A DNA stretch of 64,000 nt from Paraflavitalea soli (GCF_003555545.1 NZ_CP032157.1:3476546-3540545), one strand, 5' to 3'. Positions 17,953 to 29,245 are shown, counted from the stretch's first letter. Notes: generated by a model from the letters alone, not told the origin. Made by a program: numbers and translations.

Positions 17953-20463
17953 ATGAAAGGCAAATGGCTGCTATTGGTATTGGCATTACCCCTGTATGCA
18001 TCGCCGCAAAGTACATTCCTGCAACTGTACACTAATCCCAACGACCGTGAATCCTTCAAGGACATGGTACAGGTATCGGCCAATGAATATGCTTTTATCA
18101 CTGAAACTTTCTTCTACCGCGTAGACGGAAATGGAAGGGTATTATTTAAAAAAGATATGAAGGAGGGGCAATATACTTACCTCGAGTCTATAATGGTGGA
18201 CAATACAGGCAATTTCTATATTGCCGCCCAGGTATTTACTACAGTTTCTACGCCCGAAATAGTTGTTTACAAGATGACCAGCAGTGGACAGCTATTATTA
18301 AGAAAAGTACTCTCAATGGGTTCACCCTTCAAGATCAGTATCCTACCGGCTCCCAACGACCATTTCTTTGTTGCTTATCTGATGCCCGGTCCATCACAAC
18401 ACCTCACCTTGCACCTACTCAATAACCAGGGGATAGATCTCTGGAAAAAGACATTGTCCCGTGATATAACCAACCAGTTTGCTGCACACACAGCACCCAA
18501 TGGCGAAGTTGAACTGTTATTTATGACGCAGGGTGATAATAGAACCTGGATAACGAAAGCAGACCTGGCAGGCAACCTTACTGAAAAAGAAATATTGCTA
18601 CAGCAGCCGGCAAATCTTAAACTGCACAGCAACGATTTCTGCAATACACCTGATGGCGGCTATGCATTCTCAGGTCAAACTGTCGAATCGTCCTACATGG
18701 GCGATGCGTTGTTATATAAAACCGATAAGGATGGCCACCTGCAATGGAAAAAGGAGATCAATATCAACAGGGGCGATCGAAATACAGCCATCGCCATGAC
18801 TACCGATGGTTTTATTTTGTTGTGCAACGCAGGGTTTACTGAAAATTGGGGGAGTAGCATTGACGGAGACCTGGTGTTGATAAAAACCGACCAGCAGGGA
18901 AATGTGCAATGGAAGAAAGCAATGGGCAGCGCCAAAGCAGATTTCGCCACCCGGTTACTAATCCCCGACGTCAACAGTATATTGATCGGAGGCCAGGTAT
19001 CCTCCCCTACTGAGATCGCCCCCCTACCTATGCTTTGCAAAACAGACAACCAGGGCAATCTATCAGTGACGCTTCCCTTTCAGCCGGTGCAGCCAGCCAC
19101 TTTTAAAAAGATAGCTGTATATAATGGATCTCCTGTACAAAAATTAGTAAAGTTGACACTGATCGCAGATGAAGCGTTTATAGCCGGCGCTAACCTGCAG
19201 AATCCCAATGATGACCTGATCTATCCTTTTATCCTGAAGGCCGATAAAACCGGACAGGTAGTATGGAATAAACAATTGACAAAAGCTTCCGGACTTATCA
19301 TCGGCATTACCCAAACCCTGGATGGCCATTACATGGCTTTGGTAGAACAGAAAGGTTTTTTCGGCAAACATTATACCCTGACCAAATTCAACGTCAATGG
19401 TGATTCGCTGTCAACCACCTATACAGGTACCACCATGCTGCGTGATATTATCGGGGTAAGCGACGGAGGCTTCCTGCTAACCGGTATGGAAGATGATGGA
19501 TCACTGGCTAATCCTGATCTCGTATTGATCAAAACGGATGCTGCCGGTAAAGAATTGTGGAAGAGGGAAATTGGCATTGCTGCACAATGGGAATTGGGAC
19601 GCAGTATCAAGGAAACTCCGGATCACGATTTTGTTATTGCCGGCAGTTCACAGAAAGCATTTGGTGAGGCATCTGATGCCCATGTAGTAAAGGTTAATAA
19701 AGACGGTCATTTATTATGGGCAAGGACCATTGCTATGGGCGCCGGTATTAGTGTATTGAATGATGTAGCCCTTGCAGCCGGAGGAGCTTACGTGATGACG
19801 GGCAGTTCCTCCCCCTTGCTTTCCGATAAAAAAGACGTACTGGTCATTATGTTGGACAAACAAGGGGTTGTGTTATGGGAAAAAACGTATGATCTACACC
19901 TGCGGGATGCAGGTTTGGCTGTGCTCTATACAGCGGAAGACACCATACTGGTAGCCGGCAGTACTGGTGAGCCGGCTGCAGGCAGGCTGGAGCAATATGG
20001 CTTTCTAATGAAACTAAATAAGGATGGGCGCAAAGAAAGTGTACAATATTTTGGAGCAGCGGGCGTTCAGACAACTGTAGAAAAAGTATTAAGAGCCGGA
20101 GACAAAATAATACTTGCCGGCAACACACAGGATGAATACGGTGAAGGGCATATGTACTATACAACAGCTGATGCAGTTGCAGCCGCCCCTCCCGGAGAGC
20201 CTGTAGCCGGATCGCTGACCCTGTATCCAAATCCAGCCTATTCAAAAGCATTTATATCCATGAAAAACAACTACACCGGCCCCGTCAACATCGTATTATA
20301 CAACACTACCGGTCAACAGGTATTGGTATTACAAAGAACCAAAACCAGTTTCGAGCTAAAGGAGGAAGTTCCGTTATCCAATCTTTCCTCTGGCATGTAT
20401 TACTTCTTCATCCAACAGGGGAGTGACAAAAGCGTTAAGCGGCTGGAAATTGTAAACCGGTAA
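17953..20463 (+). CDS. Secreted beta-propeller-like protein with T9SS sorting domain
   Basis: An 836-residue exported protein. The signal peptide (MKGKWLLLVLALPLYASPQ) is followed by about ten blades of the form LxKTDxxGxxxWxKxxG, as in quinoprotein or SBBP-like propellers. A C-terminal sorting domain starts at LTLYPNPAYSKAF and ends LSSGMYYFFIQQGSDKS. It is therefore expected at the cell surface or outside. No enzymatic residues stand out; a binding or scaffolding role is a guess. Its stop lies 11 bp from the stop of the convergent lipoprotein gene. Confidence 0.82.
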   Translation: MKGKWLLLVLALPLYASPQSTFLQLYTNPNDRESFKDMVQVSANEYAFITETFFYRVDGNGRVLFKKDMKEGQYTYLESIMVDNTGNFYIAAQVFTTVSTPEIVVYKMTSSGQLLLRKVLSMGSPFKISILPAPNDHFFVAYLMPGPSQHLTLHLLNNQGIDLWKKTLSRDITNQFAAHTAPNGEVELLFMTQGDNRTWITKADLAGNLTEKEILLQQPANLKLHSNDFCNTPDGGYAFSGQTVESSYMGDALLYKTDKDGHLQWKKEININRGDRNTAIAMTTDGFILLCNAGFTENWGSSIDGDLVLIKTDQQGNVQWKKAMGSAKADFATRLLIPDVNSILIGGQVSSPTEIAPLPMLCKTDNQGNLSVTLPFQPVQPATFKKIAVYNGSPVQKLVKLTLIADEAFIAGANLQNPNDDLIYPFILKADKTGQVVWNKQLTKASGLIIGITQTLDGHYMALVEQKGFFGKHYTLTKFNVNGDSLSTTYTGTTMLRDIIGVSDGGFLLTGMEDDGSLANPDLVLIKTDAAGKELWKREIGIAAQWELGRSIKETPDHDFVIAGSSQKAFGEASDAHVVKVNKDGHLLWARTIAMGAGISVLNDVALAAGGAYVMTGSSSPLLSDKKDVLVIMLDKQGVVLWEKTYDLHLRDAGLAVLYTAEDTILVAGSTGEPAAGRLEQYGFLMKLNKDGRKESVQYFGAAGVQTTVEKVLRAGDKIILAGNTQDEYGEGHMYYTTADAVAAAPPGEPVAGSLTLYPNPAYSKAFISMKNNYTGPVNIVLYNTTGQQVLVLQRTKTSFELKEEVPLSNLSSGMYYFFIQQGSDKSVKRLEIVNR

Positions 20464-20474
20464 CAGGCACTGGT

Positions 20475-23400
20475 TTACTTTGGCCGGCTAACTGCCAGGC
20501 TGCCCGTTGCCGCTTTCAGGCCGGCACCGACGCTCAATACCTGAAGTTTATTATTATTTATGCCGGCCACTACCAACCTGCGCCCATCGCCCATTTTCAC
20601 CAGCGCCAGGTCCTTTACATCACCGTGGAGTATAAAGCCACTCGCGGCAGGAGATACTGCTTTAAACTGTTTGTTCTTCTGCCCCTGCAGGTAACAGCCC
20701 CAGGAGGCATCATACCTGCCCGTCATCACCTCAGCCTGGTATTCATTCCCGCCCAGTAACAGGTCGGCTACCCCATCCCCATTTATATCTGCGCACACGA
20801 TGGCGTTTACCGGGGCAAATTGTGCTTCTATGGGCAGGTAGCGTTTTACAAACTTCCCATTGCCAATATTCTCCAGCCAGCAACTGGCTGTTTCGTCACA
20901 AACTAATTGCACCAAACTGTCTTTTGCTTTGCCCGGATAGATATCTGAAAAAGAAGCCTGTGCATAATCCTTATGGTATAAGAACTGTTTTTTGATGGCA
21001 GGCACCTGGTCAGCAAACTGCCGCCGGTTAATTGCCGGAAAGGATTTTCGCCTGCCATCTTTGTCTTTGAAGTAATAAAACGGTATGGGATCAATACTAC
21101 CATTGCCATCCATGTCTTTGGCATATAAATGCATGGGTTCTTCCCCGCTCACCCGGTAGTCGCAATTGAGCCCCATATTACCTGCAACGATATCCGGGTC
21201 ACCATCGCCATCTACATCGGCCACGGCCAAGCTCCGCCACATGCCCTCCATCTGCTGCAAACCAGTGGTAACAGTAATCTCCCGCAAATGGCCCTTATCG
21301 TTTTTGAAGAACCGAACGGCCATCCATTCACCGGCTATTACCAGGTCGGTTTGCTGATCATTATCCAGGTCGGTCCACACGGCGCCTGTAATCATACCTG
21401 GTTGTTGCAGTGCAGCACATACAGTGCTTGTAACATCTGTAAAAGAGCCTTTGTTATTATGCAGGATAAAACTCCTGGGCGGCAAGGGATACCGGCGCGA
21501 CACACGCCCGCCAATGAACAGATCAGGCAATCCATCGTGGTCATAATCGCCTACACTTACACAACCGGCAATGGTGCGCACCTGGGCAGGAATAGCTCCC
21601 GGACGAACAGCAAAATGACCTTTACCATCGTTGATATACAGCAAAGGTTGATTGCATGCAGCCGCTTCTTCAAAACGAATATCGCCTACGGTGATCAGCA
21701 GGTCCTGATCACCATCTCCGTCGGCATCAAAGAATACACAATCCTGGTCTTCCTGCATCTTAATACTATCTGTAATAGAACGGGATGAAAAAGTGCCGTT
21801 GGGCTGTTGAATGAACAACTTCCCGGAAAAATTAAATGCCCCACCCACAAAGAAATCCATCAGGCCATCCTTGTTCACATCAGCGGTAGTAATAAAAGGC
21901 CCTAATTGTGAATATTTCTGTGGCAGCAGGCGCTGGCTGGCAAAATCATTCTGAATACCTTCTGTGTGTTTATACTCAATACGGGTACCCAGTGCAGCCT
22001 CTTCAAAAACAGGCACCCGTTGATCAACCACCAGATGCTCTACGGCTGGCTGTGTCTCTTTGACGGACAACACCAGCATCGTATCTGCCGGAACATTCCT
22101 CCACACCTGTCTTCTTTCATCGGGCCATATTACTTCTACGGAGTCTATTCTAATCCCCGGTTTACGATCCTGACCCAATCCAAAAAAGAGCCGCTGGTCA
22201 ACGGATGAAAAGTAACCTCTCACAGGACTTTGTTCCTGCATCTGAACCTGCCCCTGATCGTATAGTGTCAATTTTGCTCCAAGCCCGTGCGGGTTTCCAG
22301 GATTACCTTTCAGGGTGACGGCCATAAAATGAGCAGCACCCGGCTTACCAGGCTGAAGGGTATTGTTCTCAAACACAAATGCCTCTTTATTAATATTGTT
22401 CACCACCAGGTCCAGGTCGCCATCATTGTCCAGATCGGCCCAGGCAGCGCCATTGGACATGGAGGCTTCATCAATGCCTGCCGGCGCAGAAGCATCTCTA
22501 AAAGTGTAGTTATGGTTATTGAGGTAAAGGTAATTGCCAAGGGTAATATGATTTAGGGAAGATAGTTTATCATTGATCAGCTGCCTTTGTTCCTGCGGGC
22601 TTCGCTTATTGGCAAATACGGTGGAGCTGAACTCAATAAAATCGGCATTAATAAAATCCCGGCCAATACCGTTGGTGATATGTATATCCTTCCAGCCATC
22701 ATTGTCAAAATCGGCCATTAGCACGCTCCAGCTCCAGTCTGTAGTAGCAATACCTGCCAACTGCCCTATTTCACTGAAGAAAGGGATGCTCGTATCTCCC
22801 TTTTTATAACTGCCATTGTTTAACTGTAGCATATTCCGCATAAAGCCGGGTTCATAGCCTGCTGCCCGCTCTGCCTGGTAACGCTCGTAGTTCATAAAAG
22901 AATAGGTGGTCTTCCGGCGCTGATTGACCTCAGGCATCATATCCAGTGTTACAATATCGGGCAAGCCATCATTATTAATATCTGCCGCATCAGCGCCCAT
23001 ACTGGAATAACTCTGGTGCCGGACGCCACGGGCGATCACGTTGGAAAACGTTCCATCGTGGTTGTTGAGCCACAATAAATCATCCGATAAAAAATCATTG
23101 GCCACATAAATATCAGGCCAGTGATCGTTGTTGAAATCGCTTACGACTACACCCAGGCCGTATCCATCGTCTTTAATACCTGCCGCCAGGGTTACATCAG
23201 TAAATATAGGATGAGTGCCCCCGGAAGGTATGCCTTCATTTCTGTACAGCCTGTCGTTGGCAGGTGAAGAACCGGTGAGGTTACGTGCATAAATGGTATT
23301 GGCGTTGGCGCCATTTAGCAGGTAATTGGCCAGGTACATGTCGAGGTCGCCATCCCTGTCATAATCCATAAAAACAGCCTGGGTAGAATAACTGGTATCA

Positions 23401-23900
23401 GCCAATCCGTATTCCGCTGCTGACTCTTTAAAACTGAGGTTATGCTGGTTAATAAATAATAAATTGGCAGCCCGCCGGGAAAGGTTCTTGCCAAACACTG
23501 ATACATAGATATCATCGTAACCATCGTTGTTGATGTCTGCCACACTTACACCCGTAGCCCATACATGGGTACCTATGCCAGCCTTTTCTGTGATGTCTTC
23601 AAACTGATAATTACCCTTGTTGATGTACAGGCGGCAACTTACCTGGTTGCCGGTAAAGAAAATATCAGGTAATCCATCGTTGTTAAAGTCCCCAATACCT
23701 ACTCCACCACCCATATAGCCAAACTCGTTGATAAAGGATTGAGAAGAATCATTTTCCTGCACCTCATTATTGAAATGTATACCGGTTTTGGATGCAGGCA
23801 GCTGCGTGAAGAGCGCTGAAGGCTTGTCTGGCTTACAGGCCATTGCAAAAAATAGCAGGACATAAATGCTATAGGTTGATAAGCGCCTTACATGCGGCAT
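20475..23900 (-). CDS. VCBS/FG-GAP repeat lipoprotein with ASPIC/UnbV domain (CRTAC1-like)
   Basis: A 1141-residue lipoprotein with acylated Cys22 (LLFFAMAC). Many calcium-loop repeats of the form DxNxDGxxDI (DFNNDGLPDIFF, DINNDGYDDIYV, DVDGDGDPDIVA) make one or two integrin-like propellers. An ASPIC/UnbV domain lies near 530-620 (GLGAKLTLY, RGYFSSVDQRLFFGLG, DSVEVIWPD). Such proteins are frequent downstream of SusC/SusD pairs in Bacteroidota and are thought to act at the surface. It is 105 bp after the second SusD gene on the same strand, so it is probably the third gene of that operon. Confidence 0.88.
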   Translation of the reverse strand: MPHVRRLSTYSIYVLLFFAMACKPDKPSALFTQLPASKTGIHFNNEVQENDSSQSFINEFGYMGGGVGIGDFNNDGLPDIFFTGNQVSCRLYINKGNYQFEDITEKAGIGTHVWATGVSVADINNDGYDDIYVSVFGKNLSRRAANLLFINQHNLSFKESAAEYGLADTSYSTQAVFMDYDRDGDLDMYLANYLLNGANANTIYARNLTGSSPANDRLYRNEGIPSGGTHPIFTDVTLAAGIKDDGYGLGVVVSDFNNDHWPDIYVANDFLSDDLLWLNNHDGTFSNVIARGVRHQSYSSMGADAADINNDGLPDIVTLDMMPEVNQRRKTTYSFMNYERYQAERAAGYEPGFMRNMLQLNNGSYKKGDTSIPFFSEIGQLAGIATTDWSWSVLMADFDNDGWKDIHITNGIGRDFINADFIEFSSTVFANKRSPQEQRQLINDKLSSLNHITLGNYLYLNNHNYTFRDASAPAGIDEASMSNGAAWADLDNDGDLDLVVNNINKEAFVFENNTLQPGKPGAAHFMAVTLKGNPGNPHGLGAKLTLYDQGQVQMQEQSPVRGYFSSVDQRLFFGLGQDRKPGIRIDSVEVIWPDERRQVWRNVPADTMLVLSVKETQPAVEHLVVDQRVPVFEEAALGTRIEYKHTEGIQNDFASQRLLPQKYSQLGPFITTADVNKDGLMDFFVGGAFNFSGKLFIQQPNGTFSSRSITDSIKMQEDQDCVFFDADGDGDQDLLITVGDIRFEEAAACNQPLLYINDGKGHFAVRPGAIPAQVRTIAGCVSVGDYDHDGLPDLFIGGRVSRRYPLPPRSFILHNNKGSFTDVTSTVCAALQQPGMITGAVWTDLDNDQQTDLVIAGEWMAVRFFKNDKGHLREITVTTGLQQMEGMWRSLAVADVDGDGDPDIVAGNMGLNCDYRVSGEEPMHLYAKDMDGNGSIDPIPFYYFKDKDGRRKSFPAINRRQFADQVPAIKKQFLYHKDYAQASFSDIYPGKAKDSLVQLVCDETASCWLENIGNGKFVKRYLPIEAQFAPVNAIVCADINGDGVADLLLGGNEYQAEVMTGRYDASWGCYLQGQKNKQFKAVSPAASGFILHGDVKDLALVKMGDGRRLVVAGINNNKLQVLSVGAGLKAATGSLAVSRPK

Positions 23901-24005
23901 AGGTACACTGTTAAAATTATTAAACTAAATAGCCAGGGGTCATTGTTACACAACCCCTGGTAATATAAAGCGAGGATAAAAGGCCCTCTGTTGATGGTAT
24001 TTGAT

Positions 24006-25580
24006 CTAATATCCCGGATTTTGTTTGTCAACTCCTCCATCGGACAGACGGGGGTTATTGTCTATTTCCGCTTGTGGGATCGGCAATAATTCATCCCTTG
24101 CTTTGAAATAAGATATGGGATCGTTGAGGCCAAAATATCCTTTCTTACGCCAGCGCAGGATATCCCGGTTGCGCACTTCTTCACCACCCAATTCTACGGT
24201 CTTCTCATGGATAATTGCTTTGGCTACCTCTGCCTTACTGGAAGTGGGAAATTGTGCGGTAGGATAATGAGGCATCATTACGCTGGCACGATCCCTGATC
24301 TGGTTGAGGTAACCCACTGCAGCGCCCGTATTGTTCAGTTCATTCTCACATTCAGCCAGCATGAGCAATACTTCGGCATAACGAATGATACGTTGATTAA
24401 TGCCTCCCGGCAGGAAAGTATTATTGCTTTTATATATGAGCATAAATTTGCGCCAGCTTATCTTTTTGGTAACGCCATTTAAAACAGAGGTATTTCCGTT
24501 CTGTTCAGCATCGGTAAGTGTATTGGCATTGTTGTTATACTTATCTCCGGTCTGATACACGGAAAAAGCAAAACGTGGATCAGTCTTCGCAGCACCGGTA
24601 GCAGTATGCTCAAATTCGTTCAGGAACTTGTTGGAAGGGATGAGGTTGCGCCAGGCAATGGGAGAATACTCCTGGTTGCGCACGGTACTTTGGGGTTGTG
24701 CATTGGGATTGTCATCGCCGGTATAACCCCAGTTAAAGTTATTATCTCCCCGGTCGAAGAATACCGCTTCAAAAATAGATTCATTATTGAACTCATGTTC
24801 TTCATCGAAATTATCCATGTAATTGTCGCGCAGTTTATAAACACTGCCGCCCGGATTGACAGCCAGCAAGGCCGCTTTGGCATTGGCATAATCGCCTTTT
24901 TGCAGGTAGGCCCTGCCCAGCATGGCATTGGCAGCTCCTTTGGTGGCGCGACCCAGATCGGTGGTTACGGCATCGAGCCCCGCAGCAGCATCTTTCAGGT
25001 CCTGGAATACCTGGGCATACACAGCATCCACAGTAGCCCGGGGTTGAAATTGATCTGGCGAAGTCACTTGTTTGGTGTATAATGGTACACCGCCCCACAA
25101 GGATACCAGTTCAAAATAAGCCCAGCCCCGGAAGAATTTGGCTTCAGCTACACAACGGTCGCGCAAAGCTGTATTGTCCTTCACCTCTGGCCCATTATCA
25201 ATGACTGTGTTGGCGCGATGAATAACAGTATACAAGCCATTCCATACACTGTTCATCACCGCATTGGTAGCGGTGGTAGCCCCATTGAGCAGTTGCGCCC
25301 GGGGTGGCTCCAACTGCCCGCCACCTGCGGATACATCATCACTGCGTGTGTCGTGCAGAAAAAACCATTCCCTTCCTATCAGTGATGCCGAATGAAAAAT
25401 AGAATAAATAGCATTGGTACCTCCCAACAATTCAGTACTATTTTTAAAATAGGTGTTTACTGTGGGAGAATTGGGATTGGTTTTGTTCAACTCTTTATTA
25501 CAGGCAACAACCACCACTCCTGTAATGACACAGGCCAGGGTTATTACTTTATATACAACTGCATATTTCATATGTAGCAT
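24006..25580 (-). CDS. SusD/RagB family outer-membrane lipoprotein (second Sus locus)
   Basis: A 524-residue lipoprotein with the lipidated Cys27 in VVVVACNKE. An alternative ATG lies three codons in (25571). SusD features include AEAKFFRGWAYFELVSLWGGVPLYT, RATKGAANAMLGRAYL and the C-terminal KTVELGGEEVRNRDILRW in place of the usual RxxELxxEGxRWxDL. It follows SusC by 70 bp and should be its lid in the import complex. The substrate is not evident from the neighbours. Confidence 0.93.
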   Translation of the reverse strand: MLHMKYAVVYKVITLACVITGVVVVACNKELNKTNPNSPTVNTYFKNSTELLGGTNAIYSIFHSASLIGREWFFLHDTRSDDVSAGGGQLEPPRAQLLNGATTATNAVMNSVWNGLYTVIHRANTVIDNGPEVKDNTALRDRCVAEAKFFRGWAYFELVSLWGGVPLYTKQVTSPDQFQPRATVDAVYAQVFQDLKDAAAGLDAVTTDLGRATKGAANAMLGRAYLQKGDYANAKAALLAVNPGGSVYKLRDNYMDNFDEEHEFNNESIFEAVFFDRGDNNFNWGYTGDDNPNAQPQSTVRNQEYSPIAWRNLIPSNKFLNEFEHTATGAAKTDPRFAFSVYQTGDKYNNNANTLTDAEQNGNTSVLNGVTKKISWRKFMLIYKSNNTFLPGGINQRIIRYAEVLLMLAECENELNNTGAAVGYLNQIRDRASVMMPHYPTAQFPTSSKAEVAKAIIHEKTVELGGEEVRNRDILRWRKKGYFGLNDPISYFKARDELLPIPQAEIDNNPRLSDGGVDKQNPGY

Positions 25581-25650
25581 TTTTAGAAATATCTTATTGA
25601 AGGTTCACTTTTATTGTTCAGCGTTTGTTCAATCTATTGTCCGGTATTCT

Positions 25651-28600
25651 CTAAAATCCCACCTGCAGACCAAACTGGAACGAACGGGCTGCCGGGTACT
25701 GACCATAATCAATACCATTGGTCAACGTGGTGTTCTTGGAACCAATTTCAGGATCCCAACCATCATAACCGGTGAAGGTCAAGAGGTTTTGGGCAGAAAT
25801 ATATAACCTGAAACTGCTGACGGCTCCTTTGGTTACAGACTGTAATACTTTATTGGAAATGGTGTACCCAATAATGATGTTCTTCAACCGTAGATAGGAA
25901 CCATCTTCTATCCACCGGGTGGAAGGGCGCACATTCTGGTTAGGGTCACCGCTCACAGCGCGGGGTATATTTGTATTTTTATTGGTAGGGGACCATGCAT
26001 TGAGCACGGCTGTGCCGGAGCCAAACAGACGAGCCATTCCTTCGCTGATGATACGGGCCGCATTGAAAATCTTATTGCCCTGAACACCCTGTAGAAAAAG
26101 TGACGCATCAAAGCCTTTATATTTGGCACTGTAGTTCAGTGCGTAGGAAAACTTAGGCAGGTAGTTGCCGATAAAAGTACGGTCGGCATCTGTGATGCTT
26201 CCATTGCCATCCAGGTCGGCAAATTTCAGGTCGCCGGGGGCTGTACCAGGCGCCTGTGTGGGGCTTTTGTTGATCTCATCAGCCGTCTGGAATATACCGG
26301 CTACTACATAGCCGTAATAAGATTGAATAGCCTGTCCGGCGCTGGTACGCGTAATAGCGCCACCACCCCCAAAATCCTGGTCGCCACCCTGATCGATAGT
26401 AGCTGTTTCGGTATTCAGACTAAGCACCTTATTACGTATGAAACTGATATTGCCGGTAAGGTTCCAGGTAAATTCACCCTGGTTCTTGTTATACCCAGCT
26501 TGAAACTCCAATCCTTTATTCTCCATCGATGCCACATTGGCCAGCACACCGGTACCTGCAAAACCAAAGGAAGGCGGAGTAGGTACATTCAGGATGAGGT
26601 TATCTGTTTTGCGGGTAAAATATTCTGCGGATAGGGTGAGCCTGTTGTTCATCACACCCAGATCAAGGCCAATATTCAATTGCTTGGTCTTTTCCCATTC
26701 CAGATCAGCATTACCCAGTGCGTTGTAATAGGAAGCATTACCGGTGGAGTTCACGTTATTGAATGGATAGGTAGCGCCATTGGCGGCCACGGTTACCTGC
26801 CAGGGATAATCGTTGTTTAGCGCTGCGACAGCATTAAGACCGGTAATACCATAACCTGCCCTCACTTTTAACTCAGAAATAAAGGGAGCCGTGCGCATAA
26901 ACTGCTCCTGGTCTATACGCCATCCTATTGAAGCAGAGGGGAAATTGGCATATTTCTTACCTGGCGCCCATACGGATAATCCATCCCGGCGAATAGCTGC
27001 ACTCAGCAGGTATTTTCCGGCATATTCATAACTGATCCTGCCCACCATGGATTGGAGGAAATTCTCGCTTTTGGTAGACACATAACTTACGTTGGTAGCA
27101 CCGCGTAATACTTCAATGTCATTACTGTTCTGGTTGCCGGAGGCATTCTCAGCAGCGCTTTTGGTGCCTTGTACTTCAAAAACACCAATAGCGTTGATAT
27201 GGTGATCACCAAAGGTCTTATCAAAAGTCAACTGTTCTGTAAACAAAGTGGTAGTGGAAGAATTCTTCTGGTCCCTGATAGTTGCTACCGGTGAATTACG
27301 GCCTTTGTCATTATAAATAGGGATAAACTGGTGCTGGAACAGGTTTACGTAATCCACCCCAAAAGTGGACCTGAATTTAAGCCAAGAGGTGAAGTTGATC
27401 TCCAGGAAAGCAGTACCTAATAACTTCAGTGTTTTATTGGTAGCGTTACCCAGCAGTTCAGCATCTTCTACGGGGTTGGTAGGATCGGCGCCATCGACGC
27501 TGTTCTCTGCACCCCGGTATCCACCAATCGTAGTAGGATCATATACCGGCAGGTAAGGCAGGTTGCGTATCACATTCACCAGGCGTGTTCTGTTGCCTGA
27601 TGTATTGTCATACCGCTGTTTGGAATAAGAGATGAACAGGTTCTCTCCAAAAGTAAAAACTTTACTAATGACGTGATCTGAATTAAGGCGAAAATTACCG
27701 CGCTCATAATTTACACCGCGGGCAATTCCATCTTGTTTAAAATAACCAGCAGAGGCAAAGAACCGCGAAACATTATTGCCACCCGCGAGCGAGAGGTCTT
27801 GTTGTGTGATAATACCACTCTTAAAATAGGCGTCCTGCCAATCAGTATTGGTTTGCGCATAAGTTTGAGTGGTTCCATCATAAATAGGTTTGTTGAAATT
27901 GGCCGTTTCCAACCGGGGTGGCAATCCGATGCCTGCGTTGCCATTGAGGGCTCTTTCGTATTGCAGGTATTGGGCGGTATTGAGCAGGTCGATCTTTCTC
28001 CAGGCGCTTTGGGTGCCTACATAACTATCGAGATTGATGCGCAATTTACCTTCGCGTTTTCCCTTTTTGGTGGTGATCAGTATTACGCCGTTGGTAGCCC
28101 TGGACCCATAGATGGCGGCGGCGCTGGCGTCTTTCAATACTTCTACGGATTCAATATCGCGACTGTTGAAATTGCCGAGGTTGCCTGTTGGAAATCCATC
28201 AATTACATACAAGGGATCAGAAGCAAAGCTGATAGAACTGATACCCCGGATACGTACGATGGGTGTAGTACCAGGCTCGCCGTTGTTGGTAACGGTGAGT
28301 CCGGCAACCCTTCCCTGCAAAGCCCCCTCCACGCTGGCCACCGGCAGCTCGGCCAGGGTTTTGCCACTTACGGAAGAGATAGCCCCTGTTAAGGTACTTC
28401 TGCGCTGGGTGCCATATCCCACGATGATCACCTCATTCATATTGACCATTTCGGCCTGCAGGGTAACTGGTATCTCATTCTCCTGCCCTACGACTACAGT
28501 AAATGACTTATATCCTACCATCGAAAACTGGAGCGTCTCCCCTACTTCTGCATTGATGGTAAAAACGCCATCAAGGTTGGTAGAGGTGCCCTTGGCAGTA

Positions 28601-29109
28601 CCTTTTACCACTACGGAAACGCCTGCCAGGCCATCGCCTTTTTCGTTGGATACCTTACCCGTAATGACCTTATAAGGAATTTCATTGATATCTTCCGATC
28701 TGTCCAGGGCTCCTTCTTCATAAAAAGCAAGGTTTACCCCACCACCATCGCCCCTGCGCATCAGCACTACCTGGGTGCCGGATACCTGGTAACAGATATT
28801 GAGGGGCTGGAGCAGTACATCCAGTACATCGCCCAGGCGGCGGTCCCTGGCTACAACAGATACTTTTTGACGGGTTGGAATGCGCTGGGAGCTGTATACA
28901 AACTTGATCCCGGCCAGTTTACTGATCTCGCCGAGGACAGTTTTTACCTCCTTTTGTTCGGCAATGAGATTGATCTTTTTATTCAAAACCTCCTGGCCGT
29001 TGGTGGGGCTTGCCTGAATGACTACCGTTAGTGTCGTAATCAATAGTAATGGGAGCAATCCTATTCTCATAAACCCGTAAATTAACTGGTTAACGAGCTC
29101 TTTTTTCAT
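25651..29109 (-). CDS. SusC/RagA family TonB-dependent transducer with STN domain (second Sus locus)
   Basis: A 1152-residue transporter. After the signal sequence (ending SPTNGQE) there is a secretin/TonB STN domain at about 45-115 (INLIAEQKEVKTVLGEISK, VLDVLLQPLNICYQ). Next come a carboxypeptidase-regulatory-like domain (about 148-222), the plug (VIIVGYGTQRRSTLTGAIS) and the barrel ending FQFGLQVGF. STN domains contact FecR-type anti-sigma factors, and a fecR gene and an ECF sigma gene lie directly upstream on the same strand. This is therefore both importer and signal transducer. Confidence 0.95.
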   Translation of the reverse strand: MKKELVNQLIYGFMRIGLLPLLLITTLTVVIQASPTNGQEVLNKKINLIAEQKEVKTVLGEISKLAGIKFVYSSQRIPTRQKVSVVARDRRLGDVLDVLLQPLNICYQVSGTQVVLMRRGDGGGVNLAFYEEGALDRSEDINEIPYKVITGKVSNEKGDGLAGVSVVVKGTAKGTSTNLDGVFTINAEVGETLQFSMVGYKSFTVVVGQENEIPVTLQAEMVNMNEVIIVGYGTQRRSTLTGAISSVSGKTLAELPVASVEGALQGRVAGLTVTNNGEPGTTPIVRIRGISSISFASDPLYVIDGFPTGNLGNFNSRDIESVEVLKDASAAAIYGSRATNGVILITTKKGKREGKLRINLDSYVGTQSAWRKIDLLNTAQYLQYERALNGNAGIGLPPRLETANFNKPIYDGTTQTYAQTNTDWQDAYFKSGIITQQDLSLAGGNNVSRFFASAGYFKQDGIARGVNYERGNFRLNSDHVISKVFTFGENLFISYSKQRYDNTSGNRTRLVNVIRNLPYLPVYDPTTIGGYRGAENSVDGADPTNPVEDAELLGNATNKTLKLLGTAFLEINFTSWLKFRSTFGVDYVNLFQHQFIPIYNDKGRNSPVATIRDQKNSSTTTLFTEQLTFDKTFGDHHINAIGVFEVQGTKSAAENASGNQNSNDIEVLRGATNVSYVSTKSENFLQSMVGRISYEYAGKYLLSAAIRRDGLSVWAPGKKYANFPSASIGWRIDQEQFMRTAPFISELKVRAGYGITGLNAVAALNNDYPWQVTVAANGATYPFNNVNSTGNASYYNALGNADLEWEKTKQLNIGLDLGVMNNRLTLSAEYFTRKTDNLILNVPTPPSFGFAGTGVLANVASMENKGLEFQAGYNKNQGEFTWNLTGNISFIRNKVLSLNTETATIDQGGDQDFGGGGAITRTSAGQAIQSYYGYVVAGIFQTADEINKSPTQAPGTAPGDLKFADLDGNGSITDADRTFIGNYLPKFSYALNYSAKYKGFDASLFLQGVQGNKIFNAARIISEGMARLFGSGTAVLNAWSPTNKNTNIPRAVSGDPNQNVRPSTRWIEDGSYLRLKNIIIGYTISNKVLQSVTKGAVSSFRLYISAQNLLTFTGYDGWDPEIGSKNTTLTNGIDYGQYPAARSFQFGLQVGF

Positions 29110-29245
29110 ATTTTTGTAATGTTTGGTTAAAGCAAATCGGTTTAATCAACACTGATCCCCCGCATTCATCACACGCTGTGGGGAACATTCCGGGCTGATA
29201 TTGTTCGTAGCAATACCGGCCCTTTTTATTTGGTGGCTTATATTT